A stretch of 64,000 bases of DNA, from positions 1 through 64,000 of the forward strand of contig JBBCIY010000007.1 in assembly GCA_037189645.1 (NCBI GenBank). Direction: 5' to 3'. Position 1 is the stretch's first letter. Every line of letters begins with the position of its first letter. Source of the stretch: Taishania sp037189645. Its GTDB lineage: Bacteria > Bacteroidota > Bacteroidia > Flavobacteriales_D > Crocinitomicaceae. Made by a program: the position numbers and the translations under genes. Below the pieces are notes generated by a model that worked only from the letters and a program-made list of their open reading frames with translations, did not search any database and had not been told where the DNA came from. Below, piece by piece: positions 42,888 through 51,982 of this stretch.

Positions 42888-44099
42888 TTATTTCAAATCC
42901 GGCATTTCTCTTGTAAATGCAGACAATCCTGTCACATCCATACCTGTGATCAGTAAATGGATGTCATGCGTTCCTTCGTAGGTTACAACCGATTCCAGGT
43001 TTGCCATGTGGCGCATGATGGAGTACTCGCTCGTGATCCCCATACCTCCATGGATCTGGCGTGCTTCACGGGCAATGTTCAACGCTATTTCACAGCTATT
43101 GCGTTTCGCCATGGATATCTGGGCAGAAGTCGCTTTCCCGGCTTCTCTCAATTGTCCTAAGCGTAACAACAGCAATTGTGCTTTTGTGATCTCAGTGATC
43201 ATTTCAGCCAGTTTCTTTTGAGTCAGCTGGAACGCTCCGATCGGAACCCCAAACTGAATACGTTCTTTTGAATAACGCAAAGCCTGGTCATAACAATCCA
43301 TTGCTGCACCCAACGCTCCCCAGGCAATCCCAAAGCGGGCAGAGTCCAGGCAGCTCAGCGGAGCTCCCAATCCTGTTCTTCCGGGCAAAATGTTTTCTTT
43401 CGGAACCTTTACATTATCAAATACCAGCTCTCCGGTTGCGGAAGCCCGAAGTGACAGCTTCCCATGCGTTTCAGGAGTCGTGAATCCTTCCATTCCCCGT
43501 TCAACGATCAATCCGTGAATGCGCCCTTCTTCGCTTTTCGCCCAGACAACAGCTATATCGGCAAACGGAGCATTGGAGATCCACATTTTCGCTCCGTTCA
43601 GGATCACATGATCTCCGGCATCTTTGAAATTCGTGATCATTCCTCCAGGGTTTGAACCATGATCAGGCTCGGTCAACCCGAAACATCCCATGAATTCACC
43701 TGTCGCCAGTTTCGGAAGGTACTTCATACGTTGCTCTTCCGTACCATATTTCCAGATCGGGTACATCACCAATGAAGACTGGACGGAAGCCGTAGAACGC
43801 AATCCTGAATCACATCGTTCCAGCTCCTGCATGATCAATCCGTAAGAGATCTGATCCAGCCCGGGTCCTCCGTACTGTTCAGGAATATAGGGACCAAATG
43901 CACCGATCTCACCCAATCCTTTGATCAGGTGCTTCGGGAATGTTGCTTTTTCGTAATGTTCATCAATGATCGGAGAAACTTCCTTTTTCACCCATGCACG
44001 GGCAGCTTCTCTCACTAATTTCTGCTCATCTGTGAGCAAATCATCCATATTGTAATAGTCTGGATGAGTGTATAAATCCGTTCTCATTTTTATTTTCAA
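42888..44099 (-). CDS. Acyl-CoA dehydrogenase, glutaryl-CoA dehydrogenase type
   Basis: 403 aa (Met5 at 44087 is a possible start). The family signatures are CFGLTEPDHGSNP near the FAD site and the catalytic Glu in TYEGTHDIHLLITGMDVTG, whose context matches glutaryl-CoA dehydrogenases. SALVM-type RSTASVQSSLVM also fits that branch. It oxidises and decarboxylates glutaryl-CoA to crotonyl-CoA, passing electrons to EtfAB, encoded at 50031-51745. Other short-chain acyl-CoA substrates are possible. Confidence 0.92.
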   Translation of the reverse strand: MKIKMRTDLYTHPDYYNMDDLLTDEQKLVREAARAWVKKEVSPIIDEHYEKATFPKHLIKGLGEIGAFGPYIPEQYGGPGLDQISYGLIMQELERCDSGLRSTASVQSSLVMYPIWKYGTEEQRMKYLPKLATGEFMGCFGLTEPDHGSNPGGMITNFKDAGDHVILNGAKMWISNAPFADIAVVWAKSEEGRIHGLIVERGMEGFTTPETHGKLSLRASATGELVFDNVKVPKENILPGRTGLGAPLSCLDSARFGIAWGALGAAMDCYDQALRYSKERIQFGVPIGAFQLTQKKLAEMITEITKAQLLLLRLGQLREAGKATSAQISMAKRNSCEIALNIAREARQIHGGMGITSEYSIMRHMANLESVVTYEGTHDIHLLITGMDVTGLSAFTREMPDLK

Positions 44100-44110
44100 T
44101 TAATGATAGG

Positions 44111-44118
44111 CAAAAATA
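44111..44118 (-). promoter_or_regulatory. Bacteroidete -7 promoter element for acyl-CoA dehydrogenase
   Basis: TATTTTTG on the minus strand. It is 11 bp before the annotated ATG, so the leader would be almost absent unless Met5 is used. Confidence 0.5.
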
Positions 44119-44121
44119 GCA

Positions 44122-44129
44122 TATTTTTG
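44122..44129 (+). promoter_or_regulatory. Bacteroidete -7 promoter element for the DUF4271 gene
   Basis: TATTTTTG on the plus strand, three bases from the opposing element at 44111-44118. Confidence 0.5.
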
Positions 44130-44247
44130 TTGTCCGAATACGATTCTTAAAAAAGAAACACGGTCAGAAACGTTGAGCATTTGTTTATACATATTGAGTT
44201 TATTCCCTTTGTTTTCGGTTGTCGGTCCAGATACAGGAGACATCCCT

Positions 44248-44928
44248 ATGTATCTCGATCCGATCTTGCGGACAGATAACTGGATATTGGGAACATTGCT
44301 GTTCGTGGCGTTTTTGCTGCTTGCACTGGCAAAACGGCTGGAGCCGAGGATCTTTTCCGTTACATTCCGTTCCTTTTTTACCCTGGGCACACCGGAAGTG
44401 CTTGAAAAATTCGAAACACGGTTCAATTCTACCGGTTTTATATTGCTCGGACTAACCTTTTTTATCAGCCTGTGGGTTTGTTCCACGTTATTCATCCAAC
44501 AATACGAATTGATAGAAGGAAAAAAGCTGGTCTTTCTGGGCAATGAATTTTCTCACAGACAGCTCTTTTCAGTAGTGCTGTTGATTAATTTTTTATTAAT
44601 TGTTTATAACTTTTTCGGGCTGATCCTGACATCTTGGATCACCGGAGAACGCAGTCTCTTCAGGATTTTTGTCTGCCAGTCATGGGTCAACCTGTTGTTG
44701 TTTGGAATCGTGTTTTTTATCTTAGGGCTGATCTGGCTTCTCAATCCTTCATTGGGAGATGAATTGTTCCATTTATTCATTTACCTGCTTCTGGGTTTTC
44801 TGGCAGTCCGTTTTGTAAAGCTGCTAATCGCCTCCTTCATCGAAGGGGTAAGTTGGTATTATATATTTTTGTATCTTTGCACGCTCGAAATACTGCCAAT
44901 AATACTCTTGTACTATTACGTAGCTTGA
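44248..44928 (+). CDS. DUF4271 integral membrane protein
   Basis: 226 aa from ATG 44248 (MYLDPILRTDNWIL). The frame extends to a TTG at 44173, which would add a hydrophobic leader, but ATG fits the family start better. Six or so transmembrane helices follow, with the DUF4271 pattern (ANRLEPRIF-like KRLEPRIFSV, NFFGLILT, KLLIASFIEGVSWYYIFLYLCTLEILP). Its function is unknown. It precedes hemD, as it often does in Bacteroidota, and the hemD promoter lies inside its last codons. Confidence 0.85.
   Translation: MYLDPILRTDNWILGTLLFVAFLLLALAKRLEPRIFSVTFRSFFTLGTPEVLEKFETRFNSTGFILLGLTFFISLWVCSTLFIQQYELIEGKKLVFLGNEFSHRQLFSVVLLINFLLIVYNFFGLILTSWITGERSLFRIFVCQSWVNLLLFGIVFFILGLIWLLNPSLGDELFHLFIYLLLGFLAVRFVKLLIASFIEGVSWYYIFLYLCTLEILPIILLYYYVA
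44872..44879 (+). promoter_or_regulatory. Bacteroidete -7 promoter element for hemD, inside the DUF4271 gene
   Basis: TATCTTTG with TTG at 44853-44855. Transcription would start near 44886, still within the DUF4271 reading frame. Confidence 0.6.
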
Positions 44929-44966
44929 TTTCGGAGAATTGTTTAACTGCAAAACTATTATAAATT

Positions 44967-45716
44967 TTGGCTGTCAAAACTATTTTGGTTTCCCAACCAA
45001 AACCTGAAGGTGAAAAGTCGCCATATTTTGATTTGGCGGAGAAATACAAATTAAAAATTGACTTTCGTCCTTTTATCCAGGTAGAAGGAGTTGATGTGCA
45101 GGAATTCAGAACTCAGAAAGTAACCATTTCTGAACACACAGCTGTGATCCTTACCTCCAAAGTTGCTATTGACCATTTTTTCAGGATGGCGAAAGAAGTA
45201 CGTTTTGATGTTCCGGACACGATGAAATACTTTTGTATCTCTGAAGCAATTGCATACTACCTTCAAAAATATGTGACCTACAGAAAAAGAAAGATTTTCT
45301 TCGGAAAGCAAACGATCAGTGACCTGGTTGAAGTGATGAAGAAGCACAAGAACGAAAAATTCCTGCTTCCCTGTACGGACATTCTCCGTGATAATATCCC
45401 TGAAACGATCTCGGAGCAGAAGATCAACTTTACCAAAGCCGTATTGTACCGGACCGTTGCCTCTGACCTGTCCGACCTGGAAGATGTTTATTATGACATG
45501 CTGGTTTTCTTCAGCCCCGGAGGTGTTGAGTCATTGCTTAAGAACTTTCCTGATTTCAAGCAGAACAAGACATTGATCGCCGCTTTCGGACCTACAACCG
45601 CACAGGCTGTCATAAAGAACAACCTCCGCCTGGATGTGCACGCTCCACAACCGGATGCTCCATCCATGCCTGCGGCCATTGAATTGTACATCAAAAATGA
45701 ATTGAAAAAGAAATAA
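44967..45716 (+). CDS. hemD: Uroporphyrinogen-III synthase (HemD-like) with non-ATG start
   Basis: 249 aa of the HemD fold: VSQPKPEGEKSPYFDLAEKY at the start (starting segment given in part), then FRPFIQVEGVDVQEFR, TAVILTSKVAIDHFF, and the C-terminal FFSPGGVESLL and AAFGPTTAQAV. It closes hydroxymethylbilane to uroporphyrinogen III. No ATG is available: a stop TAA is in frame at 44961, so initiation must be at TTG 44967 (or ATT 44964). A strong terminator follows at 45745-45767. Confidence 0.88.
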   Translation: MAVKTILVSQPKPEGEKSPYFDLAEKYKLKIDFRPFIQVEGVDVQEFRTQKVTISEHTAVILTSKVAIDHFFRMAKEVRFDVPDTMKYFCISEAIAYYLQKYVTYRKRKIFFGKQTISDLVEVMKKHKNEKFLLPCTDILRDNIPETISEQKINFTKAVLYRTVASDLSDLEDVYYDMLVFFSPGGVESLLKNFPDFKQNKTLIAAFGPTTAQAVIKNNLRLDVHAPQPDAPSMPAAIELYIKNELKKK

Positions 45717-45744
45717 TTAATTTCATTCAAACAGATAGTAAAAG

Positions 45745-45767
45745 CAGCCCGAATTAACATCGGGCTG
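45745..45767 (+). terminator. Terminator of hemD
   Basis: A perfect 8-bp stem CAGCCCGA/TCGGGCTG followed by six T. Confidence 0.87.
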
Positions 45768-45884
45768 TTTTTTATTTAACCGATGCAGGTCGCTGTTAAA
45801 ATCACCTTTAAAATTACCACCAATTACAACACGGTCTTACTGTCAGACAGGAGGAATGATACATGTGATGACATCACAACAAAA

Positions 45885-45908
45885 AAGGAGGACTTTACAG
45901 TCCTCCTT
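45885..45908 (-). terminator. Terminator of the second glycine-rich T9SS gene
   Basis: A perfect 10-bp stem AAGGAGGACT/AGTCCTCCTT with a TTAC loop, followed on the minus strand by TTTT. Confidence 0.83.
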
Positions 45909-45930
45909 AATTATGTCATTGTATAGTAAA

Positions 45931-47922
45931 TTATTTCTTTACTACCAGCTTATGTGTTGTTGCACCTGATTTATTTTCAACATTCAACATGTAAACTCCG
46001 GCTTTTACATCTGCCAGGTTTATTATTAAAGAAGAAGATGCTTTAACTGAATAAATCACTTTTCCAGTCATGTCCAGAAGACGCACTGTGCTTTCCGAAG
46101 GAAGGTTGCTTATCGTTACCCTTTCCGAAGCCGGATTCGGGTAAACTGCCATCACATCAAACGATTCCTGCCCTATGCTCAGGTTATTGATTACAATGCA
46201 ATCAGAAACCGACGAACAATTCTCAGGAGTAAAGATCAGTACTCCGTATTCTCCGTTCTGAGACGGTGTGAATGACTGTGATGTGGCTCCTGGAATCGGC
46301 GCTCCGTTAGAACAATCTATCCATTGATAAACAGCACCTGCCTGCACGGCTGTTAAAACAGAACCTGTTACAGTTACCTCATCACTGATCTGGTTAACCG
46401 TTACACTCAACGTCTGGGGAACAGAACTTCCACACTGATTTTGAGCCGTTACCGAAATATCCCCCGAAATAGATCCTGCCGTAATGCTGATCGTATTGCT
46501 GGTGCTTGATCCCGTCCAGTCTGCGGGAATGTTCCAGGTATATCCAGAAGCAACCGGATCGTTCACTACGGAATAATCAGCCGTTGCCCCCTGGCAAACA
46601 GCAGTCTCTCCATTTATTGCAGAAGGTTGTACCGGAACATCCACTGAGGAAACATTCAGAATACGAACCGGAGAGGTTCCACAGGCATTCTGGGATGAAA
46701 CAGTAATTGCTCCGCCGGCAGATCCGGCAGTAAGATCAATCGAGTTGGTCGCGCTTGTTCCTGTCCAGTCTGCAGGGATTGTCCATACATATGCATCTAC
46801 TGAAGGATCATTGTCAACTGAATAGGTTTCGGTCGCACCCACACATACAGCGACATCACCTGAAATAACAGAAGGCTGTACAGGGAGCGGTGTTGTTGTG
46901 ATAGTCAATACCCGGGACAAAGAAGCGCCACACGCATTTACCGCTTCAACAGTGATATCACCACTGCTGCTTCCGGTCATCACTCCGATCGTGTTCGTAG
47001 TACTTGATCCTGACCATCCTGAAGGTAAGATCCAATTGTAGCTTTCCGCCGTTGCGTCTGCTGTAACGGAATAATTTTGGACGGTAGCTTCACAGGGAGC
47101 AGTTTCGCCAATGATCACATCCGGCTGATCCGGAGCCTTGCAATACAAAATATGTATTTCACCATTAGCTCCATTTCCACCCTGGCTGCTTCCTGCTAAA
47201 AGTGTTCTCCTGGAACCGCCGCCGCCTCCTCCCGGAGCCATTCCGGGATTTCCATCGGAATCAGCTGTTGTTACAGGTGCACCACCGTCACCACCTCCGG
47301 CAACGCCTCCAGCTCCCGCAGCCGTGGTTGTTCCATCAGCACCACTTTCAGTACTTCCTCCGGCACCTCCACCACCACTTCCGTTACTGTCAGTGTTGTC
47401 AGGTCCTCCATTTCCTCCGGCAAACATGAATCCAACTCCTGTAGCCCCTCCGTGTCCTGTAGCGCTTCCTACTCCATCATCACTTCTTCTGAATGAACCT
47501 CCTTGTCCACCTTCAGCAGAAATAACCGTTGAACCGGAAATCATAACGGAAGACATACCTCCGGCAGCCCCATCATTATCGCCGCTTCCACCAACACCTC
47601 CGGCTCCGACCTCTATTGTCAGGACATCTCCCGGGCTGACGCTAAGCACAACCTGTGAATAAGCTCCCCCGCCGCCGCCTCCGGCACGCGGATTCGAATA
47701 AGGTAAAACATGGCTAAGCGTTCCGCCCCCGCCTCCTCCGGCTCCCCACGCTTCAATCGTAATTGAAGTAACCCCCTGAGGGACTGTCCATAGCTGGCTA
47801 CCTGCAGTTGTATATGCATCTGTGGTTGACTGAGCAAATGCAGATACAACTGAAAGAAAAGATAGCGTACCAAGAACAAATCCGCTTAAAGATTTTCTAA
47901 AGTAATTATTTAACAATCTCAT
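45931..47922 (-). CDS. Glycine-rich secreted protein with PKD-like repeats and T9SS type A sorting domain
   Basis: 663 aa from ATG 47922, where a signal peptide begins (MRLLNNYFRK, cleavage near AFAQ). Domain order: glycine-rich domain starting VTSITIEAWGAGGGGGG, three near-identical PKD/Ig-like repeats of about 85 residues (each with a Cys, YxWxIPADW-type strand and CGxS), a fourth partial repeat, then the sorting domain (YPNPASERVTI, AGVYMLNVENKSG, LVVKK). It shares the N-terminal domain with the protein at 23679-25070. It is likely surface-exposed; the function is unknown. Confidence 0.88.
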   Translation of the reverse strand: MRLLNNYFRKSLSGFVLGTLSFLSVVSAFAQSTTDAYTTAGSQLWTVPQGVTSITIEAWGAGGGGGGTLSHVLPYSNPRAGGGGGGAYSQVVLSVSPGDVLTIEVGAGGVGGSGDNDGAAGGMSSVMISGSTVISAEGGQGGSFRRSDDGVGSATGHGGATGVGFMFAGGNGGPDNTDSNGSGGGGAGGSTESGADGTTTAAGAGGVAGGGDGGAPVTTADSDGNPGMAPGGGGGGSRRTLLAGSSQGGNGANGEIHILYCKAPDQPDVIIGETAPCEATVQNYSVTADATAESYNWILPSGWSGSSTTNTIGVMTGSSSGDITVEAVNACGASLSRVLTITTTPLPVQPSVISGDVAVCVGATETYSVDNDPSVDAYVWTIPADWTGTSATNSIDLTAGSAGGAITVSSQNACGTSPVRILNVSSVDVPVQPSAINGETAVCQGATADYSVVNDPVASGYTWNIPADWTGSSTSNTISITAGSISGDISVTAQNQCGSSVPQTLSVTVNQISDEVTVTGSVLTAVQAGAVYQWIDCSNGAPIPGATSQSFTPSQNGEYGVLIFTPENCSSVSDCIVINNLSIGQESFDVMAVYPNPASERVTISNLPSESTVRLLDMTGKVIYSVKASSSLIINLADVKAGVYMLNVENKSGATTHKLVVKK

Positions 47923-48062
47923 ATAAAAGTAATTATACATTAAATCCCGCGCAAATCTAAAGCAATTATTCTATACGACAAACTTTATTAACATAAAGTA
48001 AAGAAATGAGAAATTCAATGAATTTTACCGGTTTTTGTAACTACCAATCGAGCAGGCTTTTG

Positions 48063-49319
48063 TCAATGCTGAATGTTACTCAGCTCTTCCGGATTGTGTT
48101 TGTGCTTAAACAAAGCTGCGAACAGCACCATCACAACAAATGCATATCCCGAGAACGTCAGCCAGATGCCTGTCCAGTTCAAAACGCCGTCATTTACAAA
48201 ATACCTGTCTATTATGACTCCACTCAGCGAGCTTCCCAGTATGGCTCCTATTCCATTGGTCATCATCATAAACAACCCCTGCGCACTTGCCCTGATCTTC
48301 GGGCTGGCGGTGGTTTCGACAAACAGGGAACCTGATACATTGAAAAAGTCAAATGCCATCCCGTAAACGATGCATGACAGGATGATCATCCACAGGCCAT
48401 CCGACGGATTGGAATAGGCCAGCAGCCCAAAACGTAATACCCATGCGAACATACTCATCAGCATTACTTTTTTGATCCCGTATCTTTTCAGAAAGAAAGG
48501 AATTGCCAGGATAAACAATGTTTCAGAGATCTGGGAAATGGACATGATGATCGTGGAGTATTTTACCACCAATAAATCTGCATATTCCGGCACCTTTTCA
48601 AAGCTTGACAGGAAATTGTCGCCATACATATTCGTCAGCTGCAAAGCTGCTCCCAGGAGCATGGAGAAAATAAAGAAAAGCGCCATCTTATAATTCGTCA
48701 TCAGGTGAAGCGCATCTTTTATAATATTCGCTTTCGCTTCTAAACCATCCGCTTTGTGCTGAGGCGGACACTTCGGCAAGGTCAGGGCATATACAGCAAG
48801 AATAACTCCCGCTATAGCCGAAATATAAAACTGCCCTTCGGTCGCCTTATTTCCTGATAAATTCGTGGCCCACATCGCGGCTATAAAACCAACTGTTCCC
48901 CATACGCGAATAGTCGGGAATATCCTGATCACATCGTTATTTTGCGATTTCAGGATGTGATAGGCGATCGAGTTGGAAAGCGCCAGTGTCGGCATGTAGC
49001 AGATCATGGCAAACAATACCATCCAGAAGAAATCTGCAGGATCAGTAATCGAAGGCAGCATTAACATCGCAGCGGCATTTCCCAGGTGCAGCAGGCTGTA
49101 CAGCCGTTCGGCATTCACCCATTTGTCCGCTATAAAACCTATGAGGGTCGGCATGAATAAAGCGGAGAGTCCCATTGTGGAGAAGATGGCTCCAAATTCC
49201 GCGAACGTCCAGCTCAGTGTGGAGCTGCAATAATTTCCAATTGTAATCAGCCAGGCTCCCCAGACAAAGAACTGGAGAAAACTCATTGCGATGAGCCGGG
49301 GCTTAATGGCACTATTCAT
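48063..49319 (-). CDS. MFS transporter, nucleoside:H+ symporter type
   Basis: 418 aa with 12 predicted transmembrane helices. The pattern LSFLQFFVWGAWLITIGNY, with IRVWGTVGFIAAMW in the middle, is that of the Nuc_H_symport family (NupG/XapB relatives), which import nucleosides with protons. It ends with a conserved basic-loop region. It is 15 bp downstream of the bifunctional nuclease gene on the same strand and probably co-transcribed, a plausible pairing for nucleotide salvage. Confidence 0.85.
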   Translation of the reverse strand: MNSAIKPRLIAMSFLQFFVWGAWLITIGNYCSSTLSWTFAEFGAIFSTMGLSALFMPTLIGFIADKWVNAERLYSLLHLGNAAAMLMLPSITDPADFFWMVLFAMICYMPTLALSNSIAYHILKSQNNDVIRIFPTIRVWGTVGFIAAMWATNLSGNKATEGQFYISAIAGVILAVYALTLPKCPPQHKADGLEAKANIIKDALHLMTNYKMALFFIFSMLLGAALQLTNMYGDNFLSSFEKVPEYADLLVVKYSTIIMSISQISETLFILAIPFFLKRYGIKKVMLMSMFAWVLRFGLLAYSNPSDGLWMIILSCIVYGMAFDFFNVSGSLFVETTASPKIRASAQGLFMMMTNGIGAILGSSLSGVIIDRYFVNDGVLNWTGIWLTFSGYAFVVMVLFAALFKHKHNPEELSNIQH

Positions 49320-49334
49320 AAGCAGTATTTTAAT

Positions 49335-49922
49335 CTAGTTGGATGAGCGTTTGTTGATTTCATCCCTGATTTTTGAGGCAAGTTCGTACTCTTCATTAGC
49401 GATCGCTTCGTTCAGCTTATTTTCCAGCTCTTCCATAGACAGGTCCTGGTAAGCGTTGGAAGGTCTCACTTCGGACTCAACAGGATCTTCACCGATCGTA
49501 TCCAGCGAATCTTCATCCAGGAGTATACCAGCGCTTGCAAGAATGTTTTCCAGTGTAAAAACCGGCGCATTAAAACGAACACCTATAGCAATTGCATCCG
49601 AAGTACGGGCATCTATTTCATAGATCTCTCCGTTCTGCTCACAAACGATCTTAGAAAAGAAAATTCCCTCCACCAGGTTATAAATAATAATTTCTTTGAC
49701 CTGGATATTGAATGTAAGTGCAAATGTCTTGAATAAATCGTGTGTCAGAGGTCGTGTCGGGACCATTTTTTCCAGTTCAATCGCAATTGCCTGTGCCTCA
49801 AATCCACCTATAATGATCGGGAGCCTTCTTTTCCCTCCTGATTCAGCCAACACGAGCGCGTATGCACCAGATTGAGTTTGACTATACGATAAACCCGCAA
49901 TTTCCAACTTAACCTTTTTCAT
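49335..49922 (-). CDS. Bifunctional nuclease family protein (BFN/DUF151) with UVR motif
   Basis: 195 aa. The BFN domain covers residues 1 to about 135 (GKRRLPIIIGGFEAQAIAIELE, EIDARTSDAIAIGVR). The C-terminal ~35 residues (LENKLNEAIANEEYELASKIRDEI) form a UVR-type helical hairpin like that of UvrB/UvrC. Plant homologues cut DNA and RNA; the bacterial role is unknown. It is located between the etfA terminator and the nucleoside permease gene. Confidence 0.92.
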   Translation of the reverse strand: MKKVKLEIAGLSYSQTQSGAYALVLAESGGKRRLPIIIGGFEAQAIAIELEKMVPTRPLTHDLFKTFALTFNIQVKEIIIYNLVEGIFFSKIVCEQNGEIYEIDARTSDAIAIGVRFNAPVFTLENILASAGILLDEDSLDTIGEDPVESEVRPSNAYQDLSMEELENKLNEAIANEEYELASKIRDEINKRSSN

Positions 49923-49954
49923 TCAATCCGTAAAGAGTTTTCTATTCTTTTCAA

Positions 49955-49999
49955 CAAAAATTAGGGAAGCATTTCTGAATACTTCCCTAAAGATTTTTG
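49955..49999 (-). terminator. Terminator of etfBA
   Basis: TTAGGGAAG/CTTCCCTAA stem (49961-49990) inside an outer CAAAAA/TTTTTG pairing, about 32 bp past the etfA stop. Confidence 0.78.
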
Positions 50000-50030
50000 T
50001 AAAGTTACAATTTTTATTTTAAATCCGGTG

Positions 50031-50969
50031 TTAGTTGGATGCCTTGAATTTTTTAATCGCTTCCGTCAGTCTAGGAAGCACTTCGAATGCATCTCCAACC
50101 ACTCCGTAATCGGCAGCTTTGAAGAATGGAGCTTCAGCATCTGTATTGATCACAACGATCACTTTTGATCCGTTCACTCCTGCCAGGTGCTGGATTGCAC
50201 CGGAAATTCCAGCTGCAATATACAAGTTCGGACGGATGGCAATACCGGTCTGTCCTACGTGCTCGTGGTGAGGTCTCCAGCCGATATCGGAAACCGGGCG
50301 TGAACAAGCTGTAGCAGCTCCCAACGCCTTTGCCAGGTCTTCTACGATTCCCCAGTTCTCCGGTCCTTTCAGACCACGCCCTGCGGAAACAACCAATTCA
50401 GCTTCCGGCAACGGAATATCTCCCTCCGGTTGTTTTGTAGACAATACCTTCACTTTCGCTTCTCCTACATTTCCGGAAAATGCTTCAATCGAGGCGTTTC
50501 CTCCCACGTTTTCAGGCTGAATGGAATTCGGAAGCAACGAAATGATCTTTTTGGTTGTATTCACTTTCACACTTCCGAACGCTTTTCCTGAGAAAACGTT
50601 TACTTTGATCGTACCATCTCCGTCAGGCAAGGCAATCGCTCCTGAGACCAATCCCGCTTTCAGACGGACAGAAAGGCGTGGTGCTATGTTCTTAGCAATG
50701 TGGTCATGCGAGAAAACGATCGTATTTGCACCAACCTGCTCCGCAGCATTAGCAATCAGGCGTGTCAGCTGCTGATCATCTGGATCAGTGAGTGCTTTGT
50801 CAACCAGGATCTTTGATGCTCCGTATTCACCCAGCTTTGCAAGTGATGCGTCGTCAATATTCCCGTTTGTAACTACCGTTACATCTCCTAATTTCTTTCC
50901 GTATGTTACGGTTTCGAATGCATTTTTACCGATTCCGTGATTACTGTTTATATATACTAAAACTGACAT
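50031..50969 (-). CDS. etfA: Electron transfer flavoprotein alpha subunit
   Basis: 312 aa. The C-terminal FAD-binding domain carries SAGRGLKGPENWG, the RPVSDIGWRPHHEHVGQTG block, and GISGAIQHLAG. With EtfB it carries electrons from acyl-CoA dehydrogenases to the quinone pool through ETF-quinone oxidoreductase. It is 35 bp downstream of etfB on the same strand. Its likely electron donor here is the acyl-CoA dehydrogenase at 42888-44099. Confidence 0.97.
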   Translation of the reverse strand: MSVLVYINSNHGIGKNAFETVTYGKKLGDVTVVTNGNIDDASLAKLGEYGASKILVDKALTDPDDQQLTRLIANAAEQVGANTIVFSHDHIAKNIAPRLSVRLKAGLVSGAIALPDGDGTIKVNVFSGKAFGSVKVNTTKKIISLLPNSIQPENVGGNASIEAFSGNVGEAKVKVLSTKQPEGDIPLPEAELVVSAGRGLKGPENWGIVEDLAKALGAATACSRPVSDIGWRPHHEHVGQTGIAIRPNLYIAAGISGAIQHLAGVNGSKVIVVINTDAEAPFFKAADYGVVGDAFEVLPRLTEAIKKFKASN

Positions 50970-51004
50970 AGTCTATTTTTTAAATGATGAATTAATTAAC
51001 CCGA

Positions 51005-51745
51005 TTAGATAACCTTAGCTTCGTTATGCAGCAAAGACACCAGTTCATCCATGTTATCCGGAGAAATCAGCTTCACAGACGATTTTGCCGGTGGAGTTGT
51101 ATACCCCGTAAAGCTGGTTAAATCTTCAACCTGAGCAGCAGGAACGACCGTCAAAGGCTTCGTGCGTGCAGCCATGATCCCTCTCATGTTCGGAATACGC
51201 TGCTCTGCCATCCCTTTGGCACATGAAACGACAGCAGGCAAAGCCACCTCAACGGATTGGATCCCTCCCAGGTATTCCTTTTCCAGTTTCAGTGTGCTTC
51301 CGTCAACATCCAGCTTTGTAGCCAGTGAAACAAAAGGCATATCCAGTGCCTCAGCGATCATCCCTCCTACCTGGGAACCGTTGTACTGGATTGTTTCCTT
51401 ACCTGTCAGAACCAGGTCAAAACCATTGCTCTTCGCATAATCAGCAATCTGCATCGCCGTATAATACGCATCTTTCGGATCTGCATCGATACGAACCGCT
51501 TCATCTGCTCCGATTGCCAATGCTTTTCGGATCACCGCCTCATCAGAAGCCGATCCAACCGTAACAATCGTAACAGTTCCACCTACCGTTTCTTTCAATT
51601 CCAACGCTCTCACCAATGCATACCACTCATCATAAGGGTTTACAATATACTGAACACCATTTTCGTCAAACTTTGAATTGTTGTCTGTAAAGGCAATTTT
51701 CGAAGTTGTATCAGGCGATTTTGAGATACCTACAAGTATTTTCAT
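51005..51745 (-). CDS. etfB: Electron transfer flavoprotein beta subunit
   Basis: 246 aa. It carries the family start KILVGISKSPDTTSKI, the NPYDEWALVRALELK-type helix, and VLTGKETIQYNGSQVGGMIAEALD for AMP/FAD contact. The C-terminal recognition loop (AEQRIPNMRGIMAARTKPL) contacts the dehydrogenase. It is first in the etfBA operon with a promoter element at 51778-51785. Confidence 0.97.
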   Translation of the reverse strand: MKILVGISKSPDTTSKIAFTDNNSKFDENGVQYIVNPYDEWYALVRALELKETVGGTVTIVTVGSASDEAVIRKALAIGADEAVRIDADPKDAYYTAMQIADYAKSNGFDLVLTGKETIQYNGSQVGGMIAEALDMPFVSLATKLDVDGSTLKLEKEYLGGIQSVEVALPAVVSCAKGMAEQRIPNMRGIMAARTKPLTVVPAAQVEDLTSFTGYTTPPAKSSVKLISPDNMDELVSLLHNEAKVI

Positions 51746-51777
51746 CTTTTTCTTGTTTAATTTTCTATTAACGTCGA

Positions 51778-51785
51778 CAAATTTA
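51778..51785 (-). promoter_or_regulatory. Bacteroidete -7 promoter element for etfBA
   Basis: TAAATTTG on the minus strand, 32 bp upstream of the etfB ATG. Confidence 0.55.
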
Positions 51786-51982
51786 ATAAATTAAAAATAG
51801 AAAAACCATAGCTTAAAAGAGTGATTTTTTTAAAAAAAGTTATGAATGCATAATAATTTACACTCAAAAACTACCATTTAAACAGTTATTCCACCGCCAT
51901 TTGATGAATGAACAAATGATTTTTTAATGATCAGACAAATAAATTTATGTACCTTTAGTAACTAAATGTAAAAACGCTGCTT

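Noticed and set aside
44173..44247. TTG start of the DUF4271 frame with a hydrophobic leader
   Set aside because: ATG at 44248 matches the usual beginning of the family; kept only as an alternative.
47138..47662. Long proline-rich frame on the plus strand
   Set aside because: Same artefact, opposite the glycine-rich domain of the protein at 45931-47922.
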